A DNA stretch of 64,000 nt. Source: UBA8752 sp965657965 (GTDB lineage: Bacteria > Bacteroidota > Bacteroidia > Flavobacteriales_D > Sanyastnellaceae). The notes beneath the pieces were generated by a model. The model made no database searches, had not been told where the DNA came from, and saw nothing but the letters and a program-made list of their open reading frames with translations. The stretch spans positions 6,658 through 70,657 of the forward strand of contig CBFHQM010000009.1 in assembly GCA_965657965.1 (NCBI GenBank), given 5' to 3'. The translations under genes were made by a program, and so were the position numbers. Positions 46,231-57,200 of this stretch are shown piece by piece (position 1 is the first letter of the stretch; each line of letters starts with the position of its first letter).

Positions 46231-46238
46231 CAAAATTA
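46231..46238 (-). promoter_or_regulatory. glnN: Candidate glnN -7 promoter element
   Basis: TAATTTTG on the - strand fits TAnnTTTG, 20 bases before the ATG; no clear TTG at the -33 position, so strength or need for an activator is open. The rest of the 46239-46356 spacer shows an AT-rich stretch and an imperfect CCCCTA/TAGGGG stem (46302-46318), which may end the PNGase-like gene or belong to the glnN leader. Confidence 0.35.
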
Positions 46239-46356
46239 ACCAAGCACCCCTTCTTTTTCAGGAAGAAAGATGAACAAAACATTAAAAATTCAAGAACACC
46301 CCCCTAAAAAATAGGGGTGCACCCAGGAATCTTTTGTTTTTTTTCCGCCGGCCGCC

Positions 46357-49300
46357 TCAAAACACCACTACCCGGCGGCGCACAGACTGACCAGACTGGC
46401 TGATCGTTAGGGTGTGGACACCGGCGGGAAGCGCTTGAAGCGGTATTCGGCCTTGGAACCGGGCGTCGGCTTGGGCCACACCTTGCCCCTCTGCCACCCT
46501 GCGTCCTGCGGGATCGTGCAAATGCCATTCAAAAGAGCCACTCCAACCTTCGAGCACAAAATTGACCGCGTCGCGGGCCGGATTCGGATAGACCCGAACC
46601 GCCCTGCGCTCCAACAAGTCATCTTCAACCGCGTTCACCAAGTTGGTCTCGAAATGAAAGTTGTGGACGATGCTCTTTCCGAAGTCAGGCTCGAACGTAA
46701 CAAAATTGCCACCTGCCTTCCTTAGCCTCACATATCCGCTGCCATCGTCGTTCGCCCAGAAACTGATGCCATCGTCATCGCCATCGAAGAACTCAAAGGT
46801 GTAGCACCCTTGGTTCATGTATATCGTGTCGCGGTATTGGGTATTGGGGTCGGGATAGCTCCGCTGGAAATACACCGTACCATCCTGATGGGTCAACCTT
46901 GCCGTGTTCTCCCACGGCGTCGCATTGGTCCGAACAAAAACAATCAGCCGATTGTCGTCCTCGTCGCCTGGATCCTCCATGTAAGTGTAGGTGGGGGGGC
47001 GTCGAAATGCACTGCGCACCTCGTTGTTCCAAGAGACCTGGTCCTCTTCCCCATTGGGCGCAGAAACCCGGGCCACAAATTCCAAATCCTCTTCTGAATT
47101 GCCAACCCACATGTCCGCATCGAGGGCGACAAGGTCCACCACCTCTTCCTCCAAGAACCCCAATTCCCCTGTCCATGTCATGGACTGCAAATTGCTGGAC
47201 AAGCCAAATGTGATGGTGCACGAGGTAAGGAGGGCGCTACCACTGTTGCGCAAGACCACTTGCGGCTTGTCGCAGATGGGGTTGGTCCGACCCGACAACT
47301 TTGACCCATTGGGGGCCAACACCTCCACAATCTCTGCATCCAAAATATGATTGGGCGCACCGTAAGCGATCACTTGCCCCTCAAACCGGTAGTTGCCATC
47401 GGGATCGTAATCGACATCATAGTCCACTGTAAATGGCCCCACGCCCGATACATGGGGTGTGAGCTCCATGTCTTCTGTGTCTACTGGCGCGCCTGGACAC
47501 CAACCTGCCCGGTCATATATCCACGTTCCGCCTTGGGGAAAGAGGGCATTGTCGGCACACTCCCTCATGATTTGCCAGCTCCATTGCTCCACGCCATTGA
47601 CCTTGACGCGGTGGATGTTGGGACAGAATTCACCACAGTTGTTGCCGCTGCCAAACCCGTGTCCGGAAGCGCGGGTTTTTAAACGCCACATGGCCTCTTC
47701 TGCTCCGGGCGAATACGTGTAACCGGTCACATTATCATCGAAACTGTTCAGGTTGTATTGCCCTTTCCAAAACGCCTCGACCCCGAGCACGTCCCGAGCA
47801 GGCTCGCCCTCGATGAAGTGAAATTTGAGGTCCAGCAGCTCCTGCCAATTCCCCGCCTGCAACTCCACACTGTCCCTCAACAAAGGAAGGTAGTCTGTGA
47901 CATCATAGCGCCAAGTCCACCCGTCGTCTCCCAAATCCAACCCAATGCCGTAGGGCGTGATATAGCGATACAATTCATAGCGGTCAACAACGTCGAAGGG
48001 CACCCCGAAGTAATCCAATGTGTCCGAAGTCAGCTCCGACACTTCACCAGGAATGGGGTACACCACCGTATCGCCAAACAGCGGGACCCACTCGGTCTCG
48101 CCTGGGACATAGTGATAAGTTAGGTCGGTCATGGCCACCGCATTTCCCGTCACTTCCCAGGTGGACAAGCTGAGCGGCGCCACGGGACGCAAGTCCAAAA
48201 TGGAGCCATCCGCCACAAACTCAAGGTATTCACCTCGGCCAAAACCCAACCTTGGACGGAAGCCTTGCTCCTGCCCTTTAAAGCGCTCTCGGCCAGGGGT
48301 ATTCCTGCGCAAAGTGGACCCGTGGTGGAAGCCGGGTTGTCCCCCTGGCTTGTGGTTTACCTCTTCGGTGCCATTGGCGCCATCAAAGCGGTAGTCCACC
48401 AACAGCGCATCGTAGTTTGGATGCCATGCTGTGGGCTGGCGGTTGAGCCATGACGCAATGGTTTCGCCATCCAACGCTTGCGACCAAATCCGGAAGTCAT
48501 CGACCCGGCCGTTGTAGCGATTGTTCCCGTTGCCAGAGGCACCAAGGTTCATCTTCACAATGCCTTCAATCAGGTTGTCTTTGCCCTCTCCACTGTGGAA
48601 CAAGACCCCGTTGAGGTAAATCTGCATGAGCCCCGCATCCGCATCCTTCACAAATGCCCAATGGTTCCATTGCCCTTCGTAATCTTCGGTCTGGGCTTGT
48701 TGGTCGATGCGGTCGTAGCCGCCATCTTGACCACAGTCCCAATACACCCGGCCATTGCTCCACGGCAAATGGACATTGACCACGCGCTGCCCTGCGGCAT
48801 TCACGGCCTCGAACAGTGTACCATTTTCGGGCTGAGCATCGGGATTTCCGAAGACCCAGCATTCAATGGTGATCTCGGACGACAGCGGCTCGAGATCCAC
48901 CACATCGACCTCCACCCTATCGGGCGCGGTAAACTGAACTTGACCATCCTGCCCTTCTGCCACCCAACCACTGCCAGCAGCGCCGGAGACACCCGACCAA
49001 CCGTCTTGGCCTCCATCGGTGTCCGAGGTAACATCGTCGACGGCAAATTCCAGCACAAGATTGTGCTCTCCGTCCCATTCAATGGACGGAGACAGACGAA
49101 TCGACAAACTGTCCTCGCTTTGCCAAGAGGACAATCCATATTGATAAGCCGTGTTGGGCAATTCCAAGAATCCAGTCAACGCCGTGTCGGTGGTGAGCCC
49201 CCATTTGACGTCCATGCGCCGCGCCTCGGGCGCTCCAGACATAGACAAGAACAAACGGTCGATGCTGCCTGCACCCATAGGCGCCAATTCTTCTGCTGTC

Positions 49301-49836
49301 CACAAAAACTGCATTCTCTTCGAGACACCCGGCTCCAAGAATGGCGCTGCGCCATCCAAGGCTCCCGGTTGCACCGCTGTTTCCGACAATACCTCATCGG
49401 CCACAGTCAATGCGGCAGGGAACCAAATCGAATCCTGCACCCCCTCTGAGTAAGGCAACACACTTGCGGTATCGAACGGAGCATCCGCCAACAATTGAAG
49501 CGGGTGTTGCAACGCGGTGCTGTCCAACAACCCCGTATGGTCGAACAAATAGGTGTAGGACAGGTAGTCCCACTCGCCACACGCATAACCCAAGTTGCCA
49601 GCCGTGCCGTCTTCAAAGCACTTTAAGGTGTACTCCATGATCACCTTGCCATAGTCCATGCCATTGTCGGAGGGTGGGAAATTGAACCACCGTCTCCCCG
49701 GACTATCGTACGCCGTTTCCGAATTGTTTTGGGCGTCAAACGTGTACGTCTGAACTGTAGTCGTGTCGGCCAAAACTGGTGCGGAGAGCCCCAGCATCAA
49801 TGCCCACAAAAAGGAGATTTGCGCGGTCCATTTCAT
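46357..49836 (-). CDS. Secreted PNGase F-like and LamG-domain protein with T9SS sorting tail
   Basis: 1159 residues from the ATG at 49836, with signal peptide M-K-W-T-A-Q...P-V-L-A. The N-terminal part (C-G-E-W-D-Y-L-S-Y-T-Y) and a later part near residues 715-810 (H-G-F-G-S-G-N-N-C-G-E-F-C, then Y-D-R-A-G-W-C-P-G-A-P) match the two halves of the peptide-N-glycosidase F superfamily, which frees N-glycans from glycoproteins. Between them, about residues 300-450, is a LamG/concanavalin-like sugar-binding domain (I-T-I-E-C-W-V...G-R-V-D-D-F-R-I-W). The C-terminus R-V-Y-P-N-P-A-R-D...L-P-A-G-V-H-T-L is a T9SS tail. Catalytic residues were not checked, so activity is inferred; it could also be a binding relative. 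Confidence 0.8.
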   Translation of the reverse strand: MKWTAQISFLWALMLGLSAPVLADTTTVQTYTFDAQNNSETAYDSPGRRWFNFPPSDNGMDYGKVIMEYTLKCFEDGTAGNLGYACGEWDYLSYTYLFDHTGLLDSTALQHPLQLLADAPFDTASVLPYSEGVQDSIWFPAALTVADEVLSETAVQPGALDGAAPFLEPGVSKRMQFLWTAEELAPMGAGSIDRLFLSMSGAPEARRMDVKWGLTTDTALTGFLELPNTAYQYGLSSWQSEDSLSIRLSPSIEWDGEHNLVLEFAVDDVTSDTDGGQDGWSGVSGAAGSGWVAEGQDGQVQFTAPDRVEVDVVDLEPLSSEITIECWVFGNPDAQPENGTLFEAVNAAGQRVVNVHLPWSNGRVYWDCGQDGGYDRIDQQAQTEDYEGQWNHWAFVKDADAGLMQIYLNGVLFHSGEGKDNLIEGIVKMNLGASGNGNNRYNGRVDDFRIWSQALDGETIASWLNRQPTAWHPNYDALLVDYRFDGANGTEEVNHKPGGQPGFHHGSTLRRNTPGRERFKGQEQGFRPRLGFGRGEYLEFVADGSILDLRPVAPLSLSTWEVTGNAVAMTDLTYHYVPGETEWVPLFGDTVVYPIPGEVSELTSDTLDYFGVPFDVVDRYELYRYITPYGIGLDLGDDGWTWRYDVTDYLPLLRDSVELQAGNWQELLDLKFHFIEGEPARDVLGVEAFWKGQYNLNSFDDNVTGYTYSPGAEEAMWRLKTRASGHGFGSGNNCGEFCPNIHRVKVNGVEQWSWQIMRECADNALFPQGGTWIYDRAGWCPGAPVDTEDMELTPHVSGVGPFTVDYDVDYDPDGNYRFEGQVIAYGAPNHILDAEIVEVLAPNGSKLSGRTNPICDKPQVVLRNSGSALLTSCTITFGLSSNLQSMTWTGELGFLEEEVVDLVALDADMWVGNSEEDLEFVARVSAPNGEEDQVSWNNEVRSAFRRPPTYTYMEDPGDEDDNRLIVFVRTNATPWENTARLTHQDGTVYFQRSYPDPNTQYRDTIYMNQGCYTFEFFDGDDDGISFWANDDGSGYVRLRKAGGNFVTFEPDFGKSIVHNFHFETNLVNAVEDDLLERRAVRVYPNPARDAVNFVLEGWSGSFEWHLHDPAGRRVAEGQGVAQADARFQGRIPLQALPAGVHTLTISQSGQSVRRRVVVF

Positions 49837-49926
49837 GGCGAAAAGGTAATCACCACAACAAACATCCCGGGGCACTTGAGGGGCATATGTCCCCCCAAAA
49901 TTGTTCGCCCAGAACGAATCCAAGGT

Positions 49927-51123
49927 TTAACGCCGACCCGGATAAACCTTCAAGGCTTCGGCCAATATTTCCACAGCGCGTCGAATGGCCTCTGTCTCTA
50001 ACACGTATGCAATCCGCACCTGGTCTTGGCCCGCACCCGAAGTGGCATAGAAGCCGCTCGCCGGGGCCATCATAACTGTCTCTCCTTTCCAATCGAATTC
50101 GGAGAGAATCCACTCGCAAAAGACATCGCTGGAATCAATGGGCAACTGGGCCACGGCATAAAAAGCACCGCCCGGGATCGGCACCACCACGCCCGGAATG
50201 GCCTGGAGTCCTGCAATCAAAACATCCCGGCGCTCCACGTATGCGGCTTTGACTTCTTCGAAATATGTCCGGGGTGTGCGCAAAGCCGCTTCCCCGGCAA
50301 TCTGCCCCAAGGTGGGGGGCGACAAGCGCGCCATGGCAAACCGCATGCAAGCCTGGTGAACCTGGGCATTCCGTGTAACCAACGCTCCAACCCGGGCACC
50401 GCACATGCTATAGCGTTTGGATACAGAATCCATCAAGACCACATGCTCATCCAGACCTTCTAGAGACAACACGCTGGTGGGGGCCCGATCCCCGTAGCAA
50501 AATTCGCGGTACACCTCATCGGCGAAGAGGTACAAGTCGTGCTGCAACACCAGCGAACGAATGGCCTCAAGCTCTTCGTCGGTGTAGACATACCCCGTTG
50601 GGTTTCCTGGATTGCATATCAAAATCGCCCGAGTGCGGTCGGTGACTTTGGCGGCAATGTCTGCCACAGGCGGCAAGGCAAATCCATCTTCAATGCGCGA
50701 GGTAACGGGCACGACCTTGACGCCAGCCATGGTCGCAAACCCGTTGTAATTGGCATAAAAAGGCTCTGGTATGATCACCTCATCGCCAGGCTCTAAACAC
50801 GCTTGGAACGCAAAAACAAGGGCCTCGCTTCCACCGGTGGTCACGATGACCTGCTCCGGGGTAACCTCCACACCCACCGAGGCATAGTAATCGGCCAAGC
50901 CTGTGCGGTAAGATGCAAATCCATCGCTTGGGGAGTACTCAATGACCGTTCTTTCCATGCCCTTGACCGCATCCAAAGCCACTTCGGGCGTATCGATGTC
51001 GGGCTGACCGATGTTCAAGTGAAGCACGCGTTTTCCAGCAGCTTTAGCCGCCACTGCAAAAGGCGCGAGTTTGCGAATCGGGCTGTCGGGCATGGCTTGC
51101 CCCTTGGTCGAGATGCGCGGCAT
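49927..51123 (-). CDS. Class I/II pyridoxal-phosphate aminotransferase (aspartate aminotransferase-like)
   Basis: 398 residues from the ATG at 51123 (M-P-R-I-S-T-K-G-Q-A-M). N-I-G-Q-P-D-I near residue 40, V-T-T-G-G-S-E-A-L near 100, C-N-P-G-N-P-T-G near 180 (binds substrate carboxylate), and the PLP lysine in D-S-V-S-K-R-Y-S-M-C-G near 233. C-terminal R-I-A-Y-V carries the second carboxylate-binding Arg. Substrate likely aspartate or a close amino acid, not certain. The 90-base spacer before the PNGase-like gene shows nothing special. Confidence 0.9.
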   Translation of the reverse strand: MPRISTKGQAMPDSPIRKLAPFAVAAKAAGKRVLHLNIGQPDIDTPEVALDAVKGMERTVIEYSPSDGFASYRTGLADYYASVGVEVTPEQVIVTTGGSEALVFAFQACLEPGDEVIIPEPFYANYNGFATMAGVKVVPVTSRIEDGFALPPVADIAAKVTDRTRAILICNPGNPTGYVYTDEELEAIRSLVLQHDLYLFADEVYREFCYGDRAPTSVLSLEGLDEHVVLMDSVSKRYSMCGARVGALVTRNAQVHQACMRFAMARLSPPTLGQIAGEAALRTPRTYFEEVKAAYVERRDVLIAGLQAIPGVVVPIPGGAFYAVAQLPIDSSDVFCEWILSEFDWKGETVMMAPASGFYATSGAGQDQVRIAYVLETEAIRRAVEILAEALKVYPGRR

Positions 51124-51175
51124 GAGGGTGGTGTTTTGGCTTCTAAGAGGCGCGAAGATAGCCGACCCAAAAACA

Positions 51176-51203
51176 GGAAGCCGGCCCAAATGAGCCGGCT
51201 TCC
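51176..51203 (-). terminator. Terminator of the first giant gene
   Basis: GGAAGCCGGC (51176-51185) pairs with GCCGGCTTCC (51194-51203), and on the - strand TGTTTTTGG follows. 24 bases after the giant's stop codon. Confidence 0.8.
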
Positions 51204-51226
51204 GCATTTCAATGATGAACCGCTGA

Positions 51227-54200
51227 TCACTGCGTCACGAGCAGCTTCTTCACGGCCATGTATGTGTTGCTCGCGATTCGGATCTGGTACATCCCCGCAT
51301 TGAGGCCTTCGGCGTCAATGGTCATGAGATACTCAACGTCGCTCATCGCGTTTCCATCGTACAGCTCCTGAATAAGTTCACCCGACATGGTGTACAGGTC
51401 CACACGCAGGCGCATGTTGTTGGAGACCACGAATCCAAGTTGACTCACATTGTTGGTGGGGTTCGGCATCAAACCGGTCACACGAATGGGCTCCTTGAGG
51501 TCTCCGGATACAGAAACATCAAAGGGCTGGTGACCCTCTCCTCCCTGAACGGTAGGATCGACATCAGAACTCGTTTCCCCTTGAATGGAGTAGCCAAATG
51601 CCGTGCTGTTTCCACAAGGATCGGTCAACACGTAATCGTACTGAGCCGACCAAGGAAGTGCACAATCCATGTCGAGCATGATGTCTCCGCTCGACCCCAT
51701 GAATCCTTGTGAGGCACCATTGACGACCAATTGACCGCTCCAGTAGAACCAGGCGCTCGCTCCGTACTCTGCATTCTGGTTGTTGGCGCCTTGACCGACC
51801 TGAAGTCCGTAATAGTAATTCATGGGCTGGTGGGTCAAGCTCAATTCAGAACCGGCGTAGATACCCGTACCGATCATGCCACCCGTCTGCATCACCAGGT
51901 AAGACCAATCTGTCCATGGTGACTGACCTGGCATCACATTGGAACAATCCTTCTTGTATCCACGACCAAGGCCAGACCACTGCGACCAGCTGTAAGCTGC
52001 GTTGTAGTCCGCACTCCAAATGAAGCCTCCTGTCCCCTCGGCATTTTCCATCTCCACTTGGATAAACAAGGTCTTGTCGTAGTAACTCTCAATCAAGTTG
52101 ACGCCTCCGTCGACAACAGTAAAGCCTGCGCCATCAAAGTAGGTGCCTTCCAACACCATGGCTGCGGGGTTGTCCCCATTGCAGGCGTCTCCGTCTAGGA
52201 AGGCCGCTGGCGTTGCGCCCTCACAGTAATTGCCGATGTTGTCCGTTGGGAGCATCCCTGTATACGTCTCGGACTGAACCAAGGACACCTCACCTCCACA
52301 AGCGTCCTCGGCCGTGAGGTCTTCCGGGCTGTCCAAGTCAATCCAACTGAAGATGGAACTGCCTTGACTCTGAGCGACCACATCTCCGTTGGAGATGCCG
52401 TTGCTTGATGTGATCTGCGGAGCCGTCACATCCAAGAAGGTCACGGTTTGCGTTGCGCTGGCCATTCCTGCATTTCCACAGTTGTCGGTGGCGCTGGCCA
52501 TGTAGGTACGCAAGACAGTGTAGCTGCCCGCATCTCCACAGAGGTAGGCCGGAGCGCTGTCCACGTATGAGACTGCACCCACAACAGGCGCATCTGTGCA
52601 ATTGTCGGTGGCACTGGCCGTGACCGCAGCAGCAGCAGGCATGTCGCCATTGCAATCGGCATCGAGATTCAGCGACACATCGGCTGGCACTCCCGCAAGG
52701 AAGACCACTGGAGCGGTTGTATCCACCACCGTAATGTGCTGGAGCGTGGTGTCTCTCGACACGTTGCCCGAAGCATCCACGGCTTCAATAATCCAACGGC
52801 GATCAAACTCGCGGCAACCTTCAATTCCCGCCTCGTTGATTTCGTCGTAAAGGATGTCCACATCGAAGGTGCAGTTGTCTGTCGCTTCGTACCAAGGCTG
52901 TCCGGCCGCGAAGAGGTCCACCATGTTGACACAGTTCTCACCGGCATACAAGGTGTAGTTCTCAAGGTCGAAGATGTTGACCTCAGGCATCTCATTGTCC
53001 TCGACCACCACATTGGCGGTTCTCACCGTCGAATTGCCGTTGACATCCGTTGCGATCACCGTAACCTCATTGTCTCCTGTCGTGTTGCAATCAAATGCAT
53101 CCACGTCGAGGACCATGCTTTGGATTCCACAAGCATCTGTGGCCTCCACAAGGACGTCGTCGAGGGCAATGGAAACCGCTCCATTCTCATCGAGTTCCAC
53201 CACAATGTCTTGCAGGGTAACTGCCGGAGAAACCGTGTCGAGAACTGTGACCCCGGACAGGGCCGATGCTGAATTGCCGTTGACATCCAACACCGTCAAC
53301 TGAACCTCATTCAACCCCACATGCGTGCAATCAAAATCATATTGGTCCAGCCACATGCTGTCGATCGCACAGTTGTCGTACGAATTCACATCGACATCTG
53401 AAGCGGCGATGGACGCCATCCCATTGGCATCCAAGTACACATCGAGGTCATTGGACTCCGCCATAGGGGCCATGTTGTCCTCCACAGTTACCGTGGCATC
53501 GGCAGTGGCTGTATTGCCCGCGATGTCGGTGACAGTCAAGGTCACTGCGTTGTCTCCCACATCACTGCAATCAAAACTGGTTTGGGTAGCCGCGAAGGAA
53601 ACCGCACCGAAGTCATTGCTTGATCCATTGTCGAGCTCATCCGCATCGATGGACGCCTGGCCGTTCTCATCCAAGGCGATGGTGAGGTCCTGAGCTTGGG
53701 CATCCGGAGCGGTGGTGTGAACGATGATGTTCAGGAAAGCGAAGATGCTGGCCTGATCACAACCGTCAATGTGACGCGCACTGAAACTCACAGACCCATC
53801 GGGGTGTGATCCAGTCTCAAACTCCGCATAGCCATTGTCTACATCCGTCTGATCAATGGTGTACGATTCCGTGAGCACGCTGTTGATGTAGAACTCCACT
53901 ACATCCCCTGACTCGGCGGACTGAGCGAAGACCCCTGTGAACATAACCCGCATGGTTGGCGTGTCGTCGTTGGTGATGTTGTCTGTCATGTCCGCTCCGC
54001 TGTCGCTGGCATCGATCAAATCGATGAGCGGGCAACTTGGCGCCACTTCGTCAATCACCGTGAACGTCGCATCTCGCGTGTCGGTGTTGTTGCAATCGTC
54101 GGTTGAAGTGAAGGTCACCGTCTCGGTTCCCGTGCTTCCGCACTCGTCGGTCAATCCGAGGCTGTTGTGACTCTGAGTCGTTCCTCCACAGACATCCGTA

Positions 54201-57200
54201 GAGGTCATCCCACCAAAATTGGTCAACCAAGCTGAGAAGGCTTGCGCCTCATTGCCATCCCTCTGATACACCACATCCTGTGGGTCTGAATCGATGTCAG
54301 GCTGGGTGGTGTCCTCGATGGTAAACGTCGCTGTGGTGGTGCTCGTCAGGCCACAATCATCGGTCGCAGTAAAGATGACGGTCGTGGAACCTGTTGCACC
54401 GCAATCGTCACTCAACGCACTGTGGTTGTTTGTCCAAACCACACCTCCACAAATGTCAGAGGCAACCGCCCCACCCTGTGAGTTCAGCCAAGCATTGAGT
54501 TGAACCCCATTGCCAGCCCCATCGCACTCAACCGTCTCGTTTGATGCGTCGACATCGATGCTGGGATTCGTTTTGTCTTCGATGGTGAACGTGGCGCTGG
54601 TCGTCACCGAATTGCCATTGGGGTCCTGAACGGTGAAGATCACCAAGGAAGAACCGGTGTTTCCACAATCATCGGAAAGGGCCACAAAATCGTGAGACCA
54701 ACTGATGCCACAGGCATCCGATGCTTCAGCGCCACCATTGTCCGTAAGCCAAGCTTGAAGCTGAGCCGAATTTCCATTGCCATCGCACTCCACCGTCATA
54801 TTGGAAGCACCCAAGGAAATGGAAGGGTCCACATTGTCCTCAACGGTAATCGTCGCAGTGGTCGTGTTCTGATTGCCATTGTTGTCGGTCACCGTCAGGG
54901 TCACTGTGTTGGCCCCCACATGACTGCAATCGAAATCAGTCTGACTTAGGGCCAAGCTGGCAATGCCACAGGCGTCAGAAGAACCATCGTTCATCTGTTC
55001 GGCGGTAATGCTCCCCGCTCCATTGGCGTCGAGCTGAACCGTCAAATCTTGGGCGACAGCCTGAGGATTCACGTTGTCCTCAACCGTCACGGTAGCGGTG
55101 GCCGAAGAGACGTTGCCATTGTTGTCGGTCACCGTCAAGGTCACCGTGTTGGCCCCCACATGTGAGCAATTAAAATTCTCCTGACTCAATGTCATCGTGG
55201 CGATACCACAAGCATCGGAAGAGCCGTTGTTCACCTGATCAACGGTAATGCTCCCCGCTCCATCAGCGTCGAGCTGGACCGTCAAATCTTGGGCGACAGC
55301 CTGTGGATTCACATTGTCCTGAACTGTGACTGTTGCCGTGGCCGAAGCCAAGTTGCCGTTCACGTCGGTCACCGCCAAGGTGACCGTGTTTGTGCCAACA
55401 TGACTGCAATCGAAATCGGTCTGGTTCAACGCCAAGTTCTCGATGCCACAGGCATCGGACGAACCATTGTTCACAGCCTCGGCCGTGATGCTCGCAGCTC
55501 CATTGACATCGAGTTGAATTGTCAGATTCTGGGTCAATACGACAGGGCTAATGGTATCCAAGGCGATGATGATTGCCGTGGCGGATGTTGAATTTCCAGA
55601 GCCGTCCGTTACCAAGATTTCCGCCTCGGTACCGCCATCACCAACGCGAGAGCAATCAAAATCCACACTCTCAGCAGGAGCACCTCCATCAATGGAAATC
55701 GTAAGAGAAGCCACAGAACAATTGTCCGTCACACCAGATGCCGTCGATGCTACCGACAATGTGCCGGAGCCGTTCTCATCGAGGTAGACAGTGACTCCGC
55801 TGGCAGACACAGTGGGTGCCATGTTGTCCTCCACAGTAATTGTCGCTGAAGCCGTGCTTTCGTTGCCATTGTTGTCGGTCACCGTCAAGGTCACCGTATT
55901 GGCTCCCAAATGCGTGCAGTCAAAGCTCTCTTGGCTCACTGTCATTGTGTCGATGCCACAGGCATCAGACGATCCGTTGTCGAATTGAGCCGCCGTGATG
56001 CTGCCTGCACCCGATGCGTCGAGCTCAACCGTGAGGTCTTGCGCGATGGCTTCCGGATCCACTTTGTCCTCCACCGTGACGGTGGCGATGTCGGTAGAGA
56101 CGTTGCCATTGTTGTCGGTCACCGTTAAGGTGATTTCATTCGCGCCCACATGTGAGCAATCAAAGCTCTCTTGACTCACTGTGATCGTGGCAATGCCACA
56201 GGCGTCAGAAGAGCCGTTGTCGATTTGGGACGCCGCAATGCTCGCTGCACCTGAAGCGTCAAGCTGCAAGGTGATGTTCTGTGCAATGGCCACTGGATCC
56301 ACGTTGTCTTCGACCGTCACGGTCGCAATGTCAGTAGACACGTTGCCATTGTTGTCGGTCACCGTCAAAGTGACCGAGTTGGCTCCCACGTGAGAACAAT
56401 CAAAGCTGTTTTGACTCAATGTGGTTGTGGCGATGCCACAGGCATCAGACGATCCGTTGTCGATTTGAGCCACAGTGATGCTGCCGGCACCCGATGCGTC
56501 GAGCTGAACCACCAGATCCTGTGCCATTGCTGTGGGATTCACGTTGTCCTCGACCGTCACTGTGACCACGGTTTCAGACTCGTTTCCATTGACATCTGTT
56601 ACAAGAATGGTCACTTCATTGGATCCCACATGACTGCAATTGAATGACAGGCTCTCAACAAATGTTCCCCCATTTTCTTCCAGCAATGTGCTGGCAATGC
56701 CACAAGCATCGGATGATCCATTGTCGATCTGCGCAGCTGTGACGCTACCCGCCCCATTGGCGTCAAGTTGAACGGTCACGTTCTGAGCCAACAGAACAGG
56801 ATCAATCCCGTCCAACACGGTGATGGTGGCCTGAGCCACACTCAGGTTGCCATTGTTGTCGGTCACCGTCAAAGTGACCGAGTTGGTTCCCACGTGGGTG
56901 CAGTCGAAGGTCAATTGGTTCAAGGACAGGTCAGCAATGCCGCAGGCATCCGAAGAACCGTTGTCCACCTGGGCTGCCGTAATGCTGCCCGCGCCAGACG
57001 CGTCGAGTTGAACCGTCAAATCCTGAGCGATGGCCGATGGAGAAATGGTGTCGACCACCTGCACATTCGCGTCGTCCGTAGCGGAGTTTCCTGAGCCATC
57101 ATACACAGTCAAAGTCACTGTATTGGCGCCCACATGACTGCAGTCGAATTCAGACTGACTCAAATCCATACTGACAATTCCGCCACAAGGGTGGTCTGAA

